Source: Blastococcus sp. Marseille-P5729 (GTDB lineage Bacteria > Actinomycetota > Actinomycetes > Mycobacteriales > Antricoccaceae). Taken from it: a stretch of DNA of 64,000 nt. Positions 39,252 to 46,003 of this stretch are shown piece by piece. Under the pieces are notes generated by a model. The model was not told where the DNA came from. It did no database searches and saw nothing but the letters and a program-made list of their open reading frames with translations. Both the position numbers and the translations under genes were made by a program. The stretch's first letter is position 1. Each line of letters opens with the position of its first letter. The stretch lies in the NCBI RefSeq assembly GCF_900292035.1, contig NZ_OMPO01000002.1, forward strand, positions 434,001 through 498,000, written 5' to 3'.

Positions 39252-39365
39252 CTAGCCCTGGCGCTGCTTGTGGCGCAGGTTGTCGCAGATCACCATGACG
39301 CGGCCGTGGCGACGAATGACCTTGCACTTGTCGCAGATCTTCTTGACGCTGGGGTTGACCTTCAC
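39252..39365 (-). CDS. rpmJ: 50S ribosomal protein L36 (zinc-binding form)
   Basis: This 37-residue protein reads [20 protein letters not shown] at its start and ends RHKQRQG. The CXXC pair, later Cys and His form the zinc ribbon of the C+ type L36. It starts with GTG at 39365, 53 bases after infA, and is too short for most gene finders. Confidence 0.97.
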   Translation of the reverse strand: MKVNPSVKKICDKCKVIRRHGRVMVICDNLRHKQRQG

Positions 39366-39418
39366 GTGATGCCCTTACGGAGTTGTTCGACTGAGGTGTT
39401 CGAGCGGCGGTTCGCCGG

Positions 39419-39640
39419 CTACTTGTAGCGGTAGACGATCCGACCACGGGTCAGGTCGTACGGCGAGAGCTCCACGACCACGCGATCCTCCGGGAGGATG
39501 CGGATGTAGTGCTGGCGCATCTTGCCCGAGATGTGGGCCAGAACCAGGTGCCCGTTCTCCAGCTCAACGCGGAACATCGCGTTGGGCAGGGGCTCGACAA
39601 CCTTGCCTTCGACCTCGATTGCGCCGTCTTTTTTCGCCAT
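39419..39640 (-). CDS. infA: Translation initiation factor IF-1
   Basis: IF-1 occupies the A site during initiation. The 73-residue S1-type beta barrel reads [20 protein letters not shown] with [19 protein letters not shown] and [15 protein letters not shown]. It is the first gene of the infA-rpmJ-rpsM-rpsK-rpsD-rpoA-rplQ operon and has its own promoter at 39775-39803, because the usual upstream genes (secY-adk-map) are 14 kb away here. Confidence 0.98.
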   Translation of the reverse strand: MAKKDGAIEVEGKVVEPLPNAMFRVELENGHLVLAHISGKMRQHYIRILPEDRVVVELSPYDLTRGRIVYRYK

Positions 39641-39774
39641 AACCTCTAACCATCGTCTGCATGCGTCGGCAGCACCCTGGATGGGCGTACCGTTTCGTGC
39701 GTCGGCGTGCTGAGGGATGCTCTGGGTCCGCGGCCACAGCGGATGGGTACAGAACTAGCGCACGCCAACGAACC

Positions 39775-39803
39775 ACTTTACGGCAGCGCGCGAATTATCA
39801 CAA
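39775..39803 (-). promoter_or_regulatory. Sigma-A-type promoter of the infA operon
   Basis: On the minus strand TTGTGA (39803-39798), a 17-base spacer and TAAAGT (39780-39775) resemble the rplM promoter closely. The predicted start near 39768 leaves a leader of about 128 bases. An overlapping TGTGATAAT could also serve as an extended -10. The rest of 39641-39890 shows no gene. Confidence 0.75.
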
Positions 39804-39890
39804 AGGGCGCAGGAAGCGACCTCGGTCACGCACCCGGGCGTGTCGCCATCCGCGATTTCGATGGGTGCCGTCTGTTACGACTGGCAGGCG

Positions 39891-40361
39891 ATGATACTGT
39901 CCCCGCACAACCCGACCCCGCCGGAGCCTGCCATTCATCGCTTGCCGCCACGACCGCCAGCACACGAGGGATCCGCGCGTGCTCGCTCCGGGCGCGGGCC
40001 CGTGATCGCGATAGCCGCACTCATCGTGCTGCTCACTGCAGCGTTGATTGGCCTGGTGCTCGCGCTGTTCACCGGCCGGCACGAAGCCTCCTCCGCCCTG
40101 GACCATGCCTGCCAGGTTGCCGAGTCCATACCGGACGACGTCGTCGACCGTTTCGAGGGCGGGGATCTCCTGGAGGATCCGGAGTACTGGAAGCTCACCG
40201 CTCTGCAGCCGCTCGTCAAGGCTGCGGCAATCGAAGAGGACGACGAATCTCTCCACGCCATCGCGGACGATCTGGCCAAAGGCGCATACCAGCTCCAGTA
40301 CGACAGGCTCGAACAGGGCTACACCCAGATTCGCTCACGCTGCGCCGCAGCACGAGACTGA
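39891..40361 (+). CDS. Small membrane-anchored protein, function unknown
   Basis: The 156-residue protein has a Pro-rich N-terminal tail, one membrane helix near residues 37-60 (PVIAIAALIVLLTAALIGLV) and an outer helical domain with two Cys (HACQVAE, RSRCAA) that may pair. The fold is not recognised. An in-frame ATG 17 codons upstream is possible, but the one at 39891 gives a compact start before the Pro-rich stretch; no clear ribosome site supports either. It is divergent from infA and ends inside a strong hairpin. Confidence 0.6.
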   Translation: MILSPHNPTPPEPAIHRLPPRPPAHEGSARARSGRGPVIAIAALIVLLTAALIGLVLALFTGRHEASSALDHACQVAESIPDDVVDRFEGGDLLEDPEYWKLTALQPLVKAAAIEEDDESLHAIADDLAKGAYQLQYDRLEQGYTQIRSRCAAARD

Positions 40362-40399
40362 GCCATCGGCGCCGTCTGATGGTCCGCCGATGGCTCAGT
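40357..40399. terminator. Bidirectional terminator hairpin
   Basis: The arms ACTGAGCCATCGGCG (40357-40371) and CGCCGATGGCTCAGT (40385-40399) are perfect 15-bp inverted copies with a 13-base loop, between the small membrane protein gene (whose stop is inside the left arm) and the convergent acyl-CoA dehydrogenase gene. Confidence 0.85.
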
Positions 40400-40415
40400 G
40401 GTCAGTGGCTGGGGG

Positions 40416-41522
40416 CTACTGCGGAAGCTCGATCAGCTCTCCGAGCCAGGTGCGGTGGGCGTCGGCGCGGCCGAGGGCCAACGAGTCGGCCTTGGCCCGC
40501 TTGAGCATCAGGTGTGAGGGGTTCTCCCAGGTCATGCCCTGGCCGCCGTGCATCTGCAGACACTCCTGAGCAGCGTGGACGGCGCTGACCGACGCGTGCG
40601 CCTTGGCCACCGCGGCCGCCACCGGCAGGTCGGGGTCGTCCGCGCCGGCGCACGCCGCGGCGTACTTGGCAGCAGCCTGCAGCTGGGACACGCCCACGTA
40701 CACGTCGGCCATCCGGTGCTTGAGCGCCTGGTAGGAGGCGATCAGCCGGCCGAACTGGTAGCGCTGCTTCATGTAGGACACGGCGGTGTCGAGGGCGTTC
40801 TGTGCGACGCCGAGCATCTCGCACGAGAGCATCGCCGCCCCCACCGTGAGGGCGTGCCGGACGGCGCCCGCGGCGTCCCCGCCGACCGAGGTGCCCTGCG
40901 CGCCGTCGAGCGCAATGTCGGCGAGCTGGCGGGTCATGTCGAGCGAGACCGCCGGGGTGATGGTGGCCTCGGACGCCGCGACGGCGTACAGCCCGTCGTC
41001 CGCCGGGACGATCAGGACGTCGGCGGCGAGCGCGTCGGCCACGACCGGCACGGTGCCGGTCAGGCGCCCCTCCGACACCGAGACCGTCGGGGTGAAGGCA
41101 ACAGTGGGCGAGGCGGCGAACGGCACGACCAGCGCACCGATCTTCTCCCCCGCGGCGAGCTCGCCGACCAGCTTGGTGTCGCCGGCGTGCAGCAGCGCGG
41201 CGGTGGCGAGGACGGCGCTGCCGAGGTACGGCACGGGCGCGGTCGCGCGCCCCAGCTCGGTCATCACCGCGCCGACCTCGCGCCAGCTGGCCCCGGCTCC
41301 CCCGAGGTCCTCGGGGACGGCGAGCCCGGCCAGGCCCAGCTCCACGGCGATCTGCTTCCACAGCGCGCGATCGGTGGTGTCCTCGGCCTCGGTGCGGGCC
41401 AGGACGTCCTGCCAGGCGGCGCGCTTGGCCAGCAGCCCGCGCAGGGTGCTGGCGAGCTCCTGCTCGTCCTCGGTGTCGATCAGTGAGAACTGGCTGCCGA
41501 CGACGGCTTCGGTGGTGGTCAT
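40416..41522 (-). CDS. Acyl-CoA dehydrogenase, second subunit of a pair
   Basis: The 368-residue flavoprotein has the acyl-CoA dehydrogenase fold: an N-terminal helical domain (LGLAGLAVPEDLGGAGASWRE), a middle beta domain that is poorly conserved, and a C-terminal helical domain with the FAD-contact region YMKQRYQFGRLIASYQALKHRMAD and LQMHGGQGMTWENP. It overlaps its partner in an ATGA junction. In mycobacterial FadE pairs such as FadE28-FadE29, two unlike subunits form one heterotetramer with a shared active site; this arrangement suggests the same. The substrate is unknown. Confidence 0.87.
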   Translation of the reverse strand: MTTTEAVVGSQFSLIDTEDEQELASTLRGLLAKRAAWQDVLARTEAEDTTDRALWKQIAVELGLAGLAVPEDLGGAGASWREVGAVMTELGRATAPVPYLGSAVLATAALLHAGDTKLVGELAAGEKIGALVVPFAASPTVAFTPTVSVSEGRLTGTVPVVADALAADVLIVPADDGLYAVAASEATITPAVSLDMTRQLADIALDGAQGTSVGGDAAGAVRHALTVGAAMLSCEMLGVAQNALDTAVSYMKQRYQFGRLIASYQALKHRMADVYVGVSQLQAAAKYAAACAGADDPDLPVAAAVAKAHASVSAVHAAQECLQMHGGQGMTWENPSHLMLKRAKADSLALGRADAHRTWLGELIELPQ

Positions 41523-42727
41523 CGGGGCAGGTCCTTCCAGGGAACGTCCTTGTCGACGCGGTACTCCGGCGGCATGCCGAGCACCCGCTCGCTGATGATG
41601 TTGCGCATGATCTCCGAGGTGCCGCCCTCGATGGACAGTCCCTTCCAGCGCAGGTAGCGGAAGCCCGGCGGCTGCATGCCACGGGCCCCGACGTCCGGGC
41701 GCCCCATCGAGTAGTCCCCGTAGCGCAGGCCCTCCTCGCCCTGCATCTCCAGCTCGAGGCCGGTCAGCCGCTGGGTGAGCGTGGTCAGCCCGAGCTTCAC
41801 GGCCGAGCCCTCCGGTCCCGGCGCGCCGGCGGCGAGCTGCTGGCCGAGCCGGATCTGGGCCAGGCGCAGCGCCTCTGCCTCGACCCACGAGGCGAGCAGC
41901 TCGTCGCGTAGTGCCGGGTCGTGCTCGCTCGCGCCCTCCCAGGTGTGCACGGCCTCGCCGATCGCGCCGGTGCCGCGGTGGGCGACCCGGCCGCCGATCG
42001 CGACCCGCTCGTTCATCAGCGTGGTCTGCGCGACCGACCAGCCCTGGCCGACCTCGCCGAGGCGCTGGCTGTCGGGGATGACGACGTCATCCAGGAAGAT
42101 CTCGTTGAACTCGGCTTTGCCGGTGATCTGGCGCAGCGGGCGGACGTCGATGCCCGGGGTGTCCATCTTGACGTAGAAGTAGGTCATGCCGCGGTGCTTG
42201 ACGGCGTTCGGGTCACTGCGGGTCACGAGGATGGCGTAGTCGGCGTGATGTGCGAGGGAGGTCCAGACCTTCTGGCCGTTGACCACCCAGTCGCCGTTCT
42301 CCTGCTTGACGGCGGAGGTGGCGAGGCCGGCCAGGTCCGAGCCGGCGCCGGGCTCGGAGAACATCTGGCACCACACCTCCTCGCCGGTGTACAGCGGACG
42401 CAGCAGCCGCTCCTGGGTCTCGCGGTCGGCGTATGCCAGGATCGTCGGCGCGGCCATGCCGAGGCCGATGACGTTGATCGCGGACTTGTTGTCCGGCGCG
42501 CCCGCGGCGGCGAACGCATCGTTGACGTCGGCCTGCAGCGAGCGGTCGAGGCCCTTCCCTCCGAGCCCCTCCGGGAAGTGCACCCACGCCAGCCCGGCGT
42601 CATATCGGGCCCGGTGGAACTCCACCGGGTCGGTGCTGGCGGGGTCGTGCGCGGCGAGGAACTCGCGCACCTCCTCGGCGAGCTGGGCGGCTTGGGTCTG
42701 ACGATCTGCTCTGGTGTCTACGGCCAT
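41519..42727 (-). CDS. Acyl-CoA dehydrogenase, first subunit of a pair
   Basis: The 402-residue flavoprotein has the signature CQMFSEPGAGSDLAGLATSA near residue 120, the beta domain VVNGQKVWTSLAHHADYAIL and a C-terminal domain ending with EGGTSEIMRNIISERVLG, where the conserved glycine-rich loop binds FAD. The ATG at 42727 has a GGAGG site. The second dehydrogenase overlaps the stop, so the pair is translated together. No thiolase or hydratase lies nearby, so the pathway (fatty acid, amino acid or sterol side chain) is open. Confidence 0.9.
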   Translation of the reverse strand: MAVDTRADRQTQAAQLAEEVREFLAAHDPASTDPVEFHRARYDAGLAWVHFPEGLGGKGLDRSLQADVNDAFAAAGAPDNKSAINVIGLGMAAPTILAYADRETQERLLRPLYTGEEVWCQMFSEPGAGSDLAGLATSAVKQENGDWVVNGQKVWTSLAHHADYAILVTRSDPNAVKHRGMTYFYVKMDTPGIDVRPLRQITGKAEFNEIFLDDVVIPDSQRLGEVGQGWSVAQTTLMNERVAIGGRVAHRGTGAIGEAVHTWEGASEHDPALRDELLASWVEAEALRLAQIRLGQQLAAGAPGPEGSAVKLGLTTLTQRLTGLELEMQGEEGLRYGDYSMGRPDVGARGMQPPGFRYLRWKGLSIEGGTSEIMRNIISERVLGMPPEYRVDKDVPWKDLPR

Positions 42728-42820
42728 GGGGTCAGCCTCCTTCGGAATGCCCCCGGCATCCTCGCACACGACCTGACTCCTACGTCAACTCCTGGCGCCG
42801 CGGCTGCGTACCGGCAGCGC

Positions 42821-42826
42821 TACAGT
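42821..42826 (+). promoter_or_regulatory. -10 box TACAGT of a leaderless Nudix gene
   Basis: TACAGT is followed by six bases and the GTG at 42833, with no ribosome-binding site, which fixes the start choice. Confidence 0.62.
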
Positions 42827-42832
42827 ATCGCT

Positions 42833-43351
42833 GTGCCGCCGCCGATCGACGCCTTCCACGAGCCGCGCGAGGGCGAGGTGCCCACGCTGCGCCAGCGGAT
42901 CGGCGCATACGGCGTCCTGGTCCGCGACGACCGGCAGCAGCGTGAGATCCTGATGACCCGCATCTCGCCATGGGACTACGGCGCCGGCATGTGGACGCTG
43001 CCGGGGGGCGGCATCGACCACGGTGAGCATCCGGACGACGCCGTCGTCCGCGAGGTCTACGAGGAGACCTCGATACGGGTGCGGGTGCGCTCGATCGGCC
43101 GGGTGACCAGCCTGCATGTGATCGGACGCAACCGCGCCGGACTGCTCGAGGACTTCCAGGGCGTCGGCATCATCTACGTCGTCGACGCGCTGGAGGGCGT
43201 CGAGCTCGACTCGCTGCAGATCATCGAGCAGGACTCCTCGACCGACCACGTCGAGTGGATGCCGCTGGACTCGGTGCACGACGCGCAGGGCCGGCCGCGC
43301 GATTTCACGAACGTGGCGAAGGCCGGCCTGCTGATCGCCGCCGAGCTCTGA
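42833..43351 (+). CDS. Nudix hydrolase
   Basis: Nudix enzymes hydrolyse nucleoside diphosphates linked to another group. The 172-residue protein has the box from Gly59 to Ile81: GX5E at 59-65, then REVYEETS at 73-80, with the usual final Gly replaced by Ser80. The catalytic glutamates remain. WTLPGGGIDHGE precedes it. The GTG start is supported by a leaderless-type -10. Substrate is not predictable; a housecleaning role is usual. It is divergent from the acyl-CoA dehydrogenase pair. Confidence 0.88.
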   Translation: MPPPIDAFHEPREGEVPTLRQRIGAYGVLVRDDRQQREILMTRISPWDYGAGMWTLPGGGIDHGEHPDDAVVREVYEETSIRVRVRSIGRVTSLHVIGRNRAGLLEDFQGVGIIYVVDALEGVELDSLQIIEQDSSTDHVEWMPLDSVHDAQGRPRDFTNVAKAGLLIAAEL

Positions 43352-43485
43352 GGACCGGCGGCACCTCGATCAGGTCGGCCTGAGCCGCATCCGCAGCCCG
43401 ATCCGCGTCCGCACGGCTCGCCGTACCCGCGGGTTGCCGGGCCCATGGGGGTCGCTGATCGGCATCGATCGTCAGCGGCCTTTGC

Positions 43486-43520
43486 TAGGGTCAATACCGC
43501 GTCGTGACCATTTCGTGACC
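43486..43520 (+). promoter_or_regulatory. Promoter region with GTGACC-N5-GTGACC tandem (MtrA-box-like)
   Basis: A -10-like TAGGGT at 43486-43491 is followed by GTGACC (43504-43509), five bases, and GTGACC (43515-43520). This 11-base period tandem matches the GTNAC-type direct repeats described for the actinobacterial regulator MtrA. It lies 41 bases before the small LPXTG-like gene. The stretch 43352-43560 holds no gene. Confidence 0.5.
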
Positions 43521-43560
43521 CGACGCTGGTTCGTACCCGATGGAATGAGGTCCTGCAGCA

Positions 43561-44220
43561 GTGCCGCGCATGAAGCTCGCACCCGTCGCGCTGGCAGGCG
43601 CCGTGGCCGCGCTGTTGTTCGGTGGCGCCGCGTACGCCGCCCCGCCGGCGTCCTTGCCCCCGCTCGTCGTGTCTCCCGCCACGGTTGTTCCGGACGGCGA
43701 GATCCTGCTGACCGGTGCCGGCTGCGTCGGCACCGGCGGCACACCGGGAGTCGTGATCGTCACGCTGCAGAACCCCGACGGCACCACGCTCACCGACGAG
43801 GTCACCGACATCGACGCGAACGGCGGCTGGGCCGCGCAGTATACCGCCCCGAACGCCGCGGCCAGCTACACCGTCGCGGCCAGTTGCGACCTGTACGGGA
43901 GCACCCTCACCTACCCAGCCGCCACCGTGACCGTCAGCGTAGGCGGCGGATCGGCGCCACCGGCCGGCGCCGAGCTTGATCGTTCGCCCGGTTCCTCGAC
44001 CGCCGGCGGGGTTGCCGGAGACGACCTGGCCGGAACCGCGGTGGACGACCCTGCCGAGCCCAACGCGCCGGCCGCGAGCAGCGTGCCCGATCAACCGGGG
44101 GACGACCTCTCCACGACGGGCAGCCCGCTGGACGATGCCGGTCTCATCGCCGGCGGACTGCTGCTCGGGGGGCTGGGCGCGGTGTACGCCGGGCGTCGCC
44201 GAGCAGCCTCGTCGACGTGA
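43561..44220 (+). CDS. Small secreted wall-anchored protein (LPXTG-like LSTTG)
   Basis: The 219-residue protein has a signal peptide ([23 protein letters not shown], cleavage near residue 26), one Ig-like domain with a likely disulphide (GAGCVGTGG and ASCDLYGS), an acidic Pro/Asp/Ala-rich linker, and a sorting tail LSTTG at residues 183-187 followed by a Gly/Leu-rich helix and RRR. The start is GTG at 43561 or ATG at 43570. The LCP-family gene follows 16 bases later, so the two probably form a cell-wall operon. Confidence 0.78.
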   Translation: MPRMKLAPVALAGAVAALLFGGAAYAAPPASLPPLVVSPATVVPDGEILLTGAGCVGTGGTPGVVIVTLQNPDGTTLTDEVTDIDANGGWAAQYTAPNAAASYTVAASCDLYGSTLTYPAATVTVSVGGGSAPPAGAELDRSPGSSTAGGVAGDDLAGTAVDDPAEPNAPAASSVPDQPGDDLSTTGSPLDDAGLIAGGLLLGGLGAVYAGRRRAASST

Positions 44221-44236
44221 GCCCGCCGGCGCGCTG

Positions 44237-45199
44237 GTGAGGCCGCGGCGGCTGCTCCCGCAGCACCGGGGAGCACGAGCCGTACTGCTCGTGGCGGCAC
44301 TGCTGGTGCTCGCGCTCGGCGTCGACACTGCCGTCCTGAACGCACGCATCGCGACCATCGAGGTGCGCCTACCGGACGTCGATGACGACGTCGAGACGTG
44401 GGTGCTGTTCGGATCCGATAGCCGGGATGCCACGCCCCCGGGAGCCGTCCCCGCCGAGTTCGGCACGAGCGAGCAGGTGCCCGGTGAGCGCGCCGATCTG
44501 CTCGTGGTGCTCACCGTCCGCGACGGTCATAGCGCCGCGGTGTCGATTCCCCGGGATCTGCTGGTCTCCAGCGACGGGTACCCGATGCGCGTCGGAATGA
44601 CGCTTCAGGACGGCCCGCAGCAGCTAGTCGACACCCTGTGCACCAGCCTAGGCATTCCGGCCGATCATCTCGTGGGCCTGCACTTCGACGGATTCGTCGA
44701 GATCGTCGATGCCCTCGGCGGTGTCGAGGTGACGATTCAGTACCCGATGCGCGACCCCTTGGCCGGCCTCGACCTGCCCCACGCTGGGCGACAGCGCCTC
44801 GACGGGTCCCAGGCGCTGGCCCTCGTGCGCTCCCGGTCCGCCGAGCGGCGCGTGGAGGGCAGCTGGCAGCCGAGCTCGGACGGCGCCGGCGACCGGACCA
44901 GCTGGTCCGGGGTGGTCCTGGGCGCCGTCCTTGATCGCATTGAAGATCGTCGATTCAATCCGGTGCTGCTGCAGCGCGTCGCGTGGGCGGCCACGGGGGC
45001 GCTGCACACCGACGCCGGGACCGGGTTGCTCGACCTCGCCGGATTGGTCGGCAGCCGGCCGGAGATCAGCCCGCTCCCGCACGACCCACCGGCCGGGACA
45101 CCACCACCCGGCGGCGTCCTGCCACTGCCGCCGAATGCTGAGACCGCCGAGGCGCTCGCGCAGCTCGGGCTCGGCGGGAGCTGCCGGGCGGCGGCCTGA
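44237..45199 (+). CDS. LytR-CpsA-Psr (LCP) family protein
   Basis: LCP enzymes attach polymers such as arabinogalactan or teichoic acids to peptidoglycan at the membrane surface. The 320-residue protein has an N-terminal anchor (about residues 14-31, VLLVAALLVLALGVDTAVL) and the LCP core: VLFGSDSRD, ADLLVVLTVRDGHSAAVSIPRDLLV with the conserved Ser-Ile-Pro-Arg-Asp, GLHFDGFVEIVDALGGVEV and GSQALALVRSR. The GTG at 44237 is the only good start after the upstream stop. It closes the operon with the small wall-anchored protein. Confidence 0.88.
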   Translation: MRPRRLLPQHRGARAVLLVAALLVLALGVDTAVLNARIATIEVRLPDVDDDVETWVLFGSDSRDATPPGAVPAEFGTSEQVPGERADLLVVLTVRDGHSAAVSIPRDLLVSSDGYPMRVGMTLQDGPQQLVDTLCTSLGIPADHLVGLHFDGFVEIVDALGGVEVTIQYPMRDPLAGLDLPHAGRQRLDGSQALALVRSRSAERRVEGSWQPSSDGAGDRTSWSGVVLGAVLDRIEDRRFNPVLLQRVAWAATGALHTDAGTGLLDLAGLVGSRPEISPLPHDPPAGTPPPGGVLPLPPNAETAEALAQLGLGGSCRAAA

Positions 45200-45244
45200 C
45201 CGGTCGGCCGGCGACGAAGCCGGCCGCCCTGAGCGCCGCGGCGG

Positions 45245-45250
45245 CTACAC
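45245..45250 (+). promoter_or_regulatory. -10 box TACACT of the response-regulator gene
   Basis: TACACT lies 24 bases before the ATG at 45274, leaving a leader of about 17 bases that contains the AGGAGG site. Confidence 0.5.
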
Positions 45251-45273
45251 TGACGGACGGCCAGGAGGTGCCC

Positions 45274-45933
45274 ATGACCGCGACGCAGCCCCGATCGGAG
45301 AACCGGATCGAGAACCTGCGCGTCCTCGTCGTGGACGACCGCCCGCTGATGCGGGCCGGGCTGGCCAGCATCCTCGAGACCAACGCGCTCACCGACGAGG
45401 TGCTGCAGGCCGGATCCCTGGAATCGGCGTACGCCGTCCTGGCCAGTCGTGAGGTCGACGTCATCGTCGTCTCGCCCGATCAGCGGGACCCGGTGGAGAC
45501 CAACCGGCGGTTTTGCGCGCTGGCGAAGCGGTCCGGCCGTGCGCGCGTCATCTGCCTGTGCCGTGACGAGGCGGTGGCTCCCCCGGCCTGCGGGCGGTTC
45601 ACAACGCTTCCGGAGACGTCGCCGCCGGGCCGTTTGCTGACCATCGTCGACCAGTCCCGCCCGGCCTCGGACACGGTCTCCTGCGCGGACGGCGACTGCG
45701 GGTGCCAGCACACCCACCTCACGTCGGTCGCCCGGCTCACCGCCCAGGAGTCGCTCGTGCTCGCGGGACTGACCGATGGGCTGTCGAACAGGGAGATCGC
45801 CGAGCAGCTCGGGCTCGCGGAGAAGACGGTCAAGAACTACATGACCCGGATCTTCACCAAGCTCGGAGTCACCAGCCGCACCGCTGCCATCGCAGCCCTT
45901 CGGGACGAGGTCGAGGGCGCCCTCCACCACTGA
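45274..45933 (+). CDS. LuxR/NarL-type response regulator with atypical receiver and Cys/His cluster
   Basis: The 219-residue protein has a receiver-like N-terminus with the acidic pair VVDDRPLMRAGL (Asp21, Asp22). The phospho-acceptor position is Ser67 in VDVIVVSPDQ, so normal phosphorylation is unlikely. The linker is rich in Cys: C94, C96, C106 and a C137-X4-C142-X-C144-X-H146-X-H148 cluster that could bind metal or a redox centre. The C-terminal LuxR helix-turn-helix is standard (LSNREIAEQLGLAEKTVKNYMTRIFTKLG). The ATG at 45274 follows AGGAGG. No sensor kinase is adjacent. It converges on cydC; control of cyd is possible but untested. Confidence 0.85.
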   Translation: MTATQPRSENRIENLRVLVVDDRPLMRAGLASILETNALTDEVLQAGSLESAYAVLASREVDVIVVSPDQRDPVETNRRFCALAKRSGRARVICLCRDEAVAPPACGRFTTLPETSPPGRLLTIVDQSRPASDTVSCADGDCGCQHTHLTSVARLTAQESLVLAGLTDGLSNREIAEQLGLAEKTVKNYMTRIFTKLGVTSRTAAIAALRDEVEGALHH

Positions 45934-45940
45934 CCCCCGG

Positions 45941-46003
45941 CCGGATGCGGTGGGTTTGACCCCGCTCTCAGCCGCTTAGCGTGGTGGAACCCATCGCATC
46001 CGG
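45941..46003. terminator. Long-loop inverted repeat between response regulator and cydC
   Basis: The arms CCGGATGCGGTGGGTT (45941-45956) and AACCCATCGCATCCGG (45988-46003) pair at 15 of 16 positions. The right arm lies in the last codons of cydC. The 12-base core TGCGGTGGGTTT also occurs in the repeat element at 4863-4917 on the opposite strand. Confidence 0.6.
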
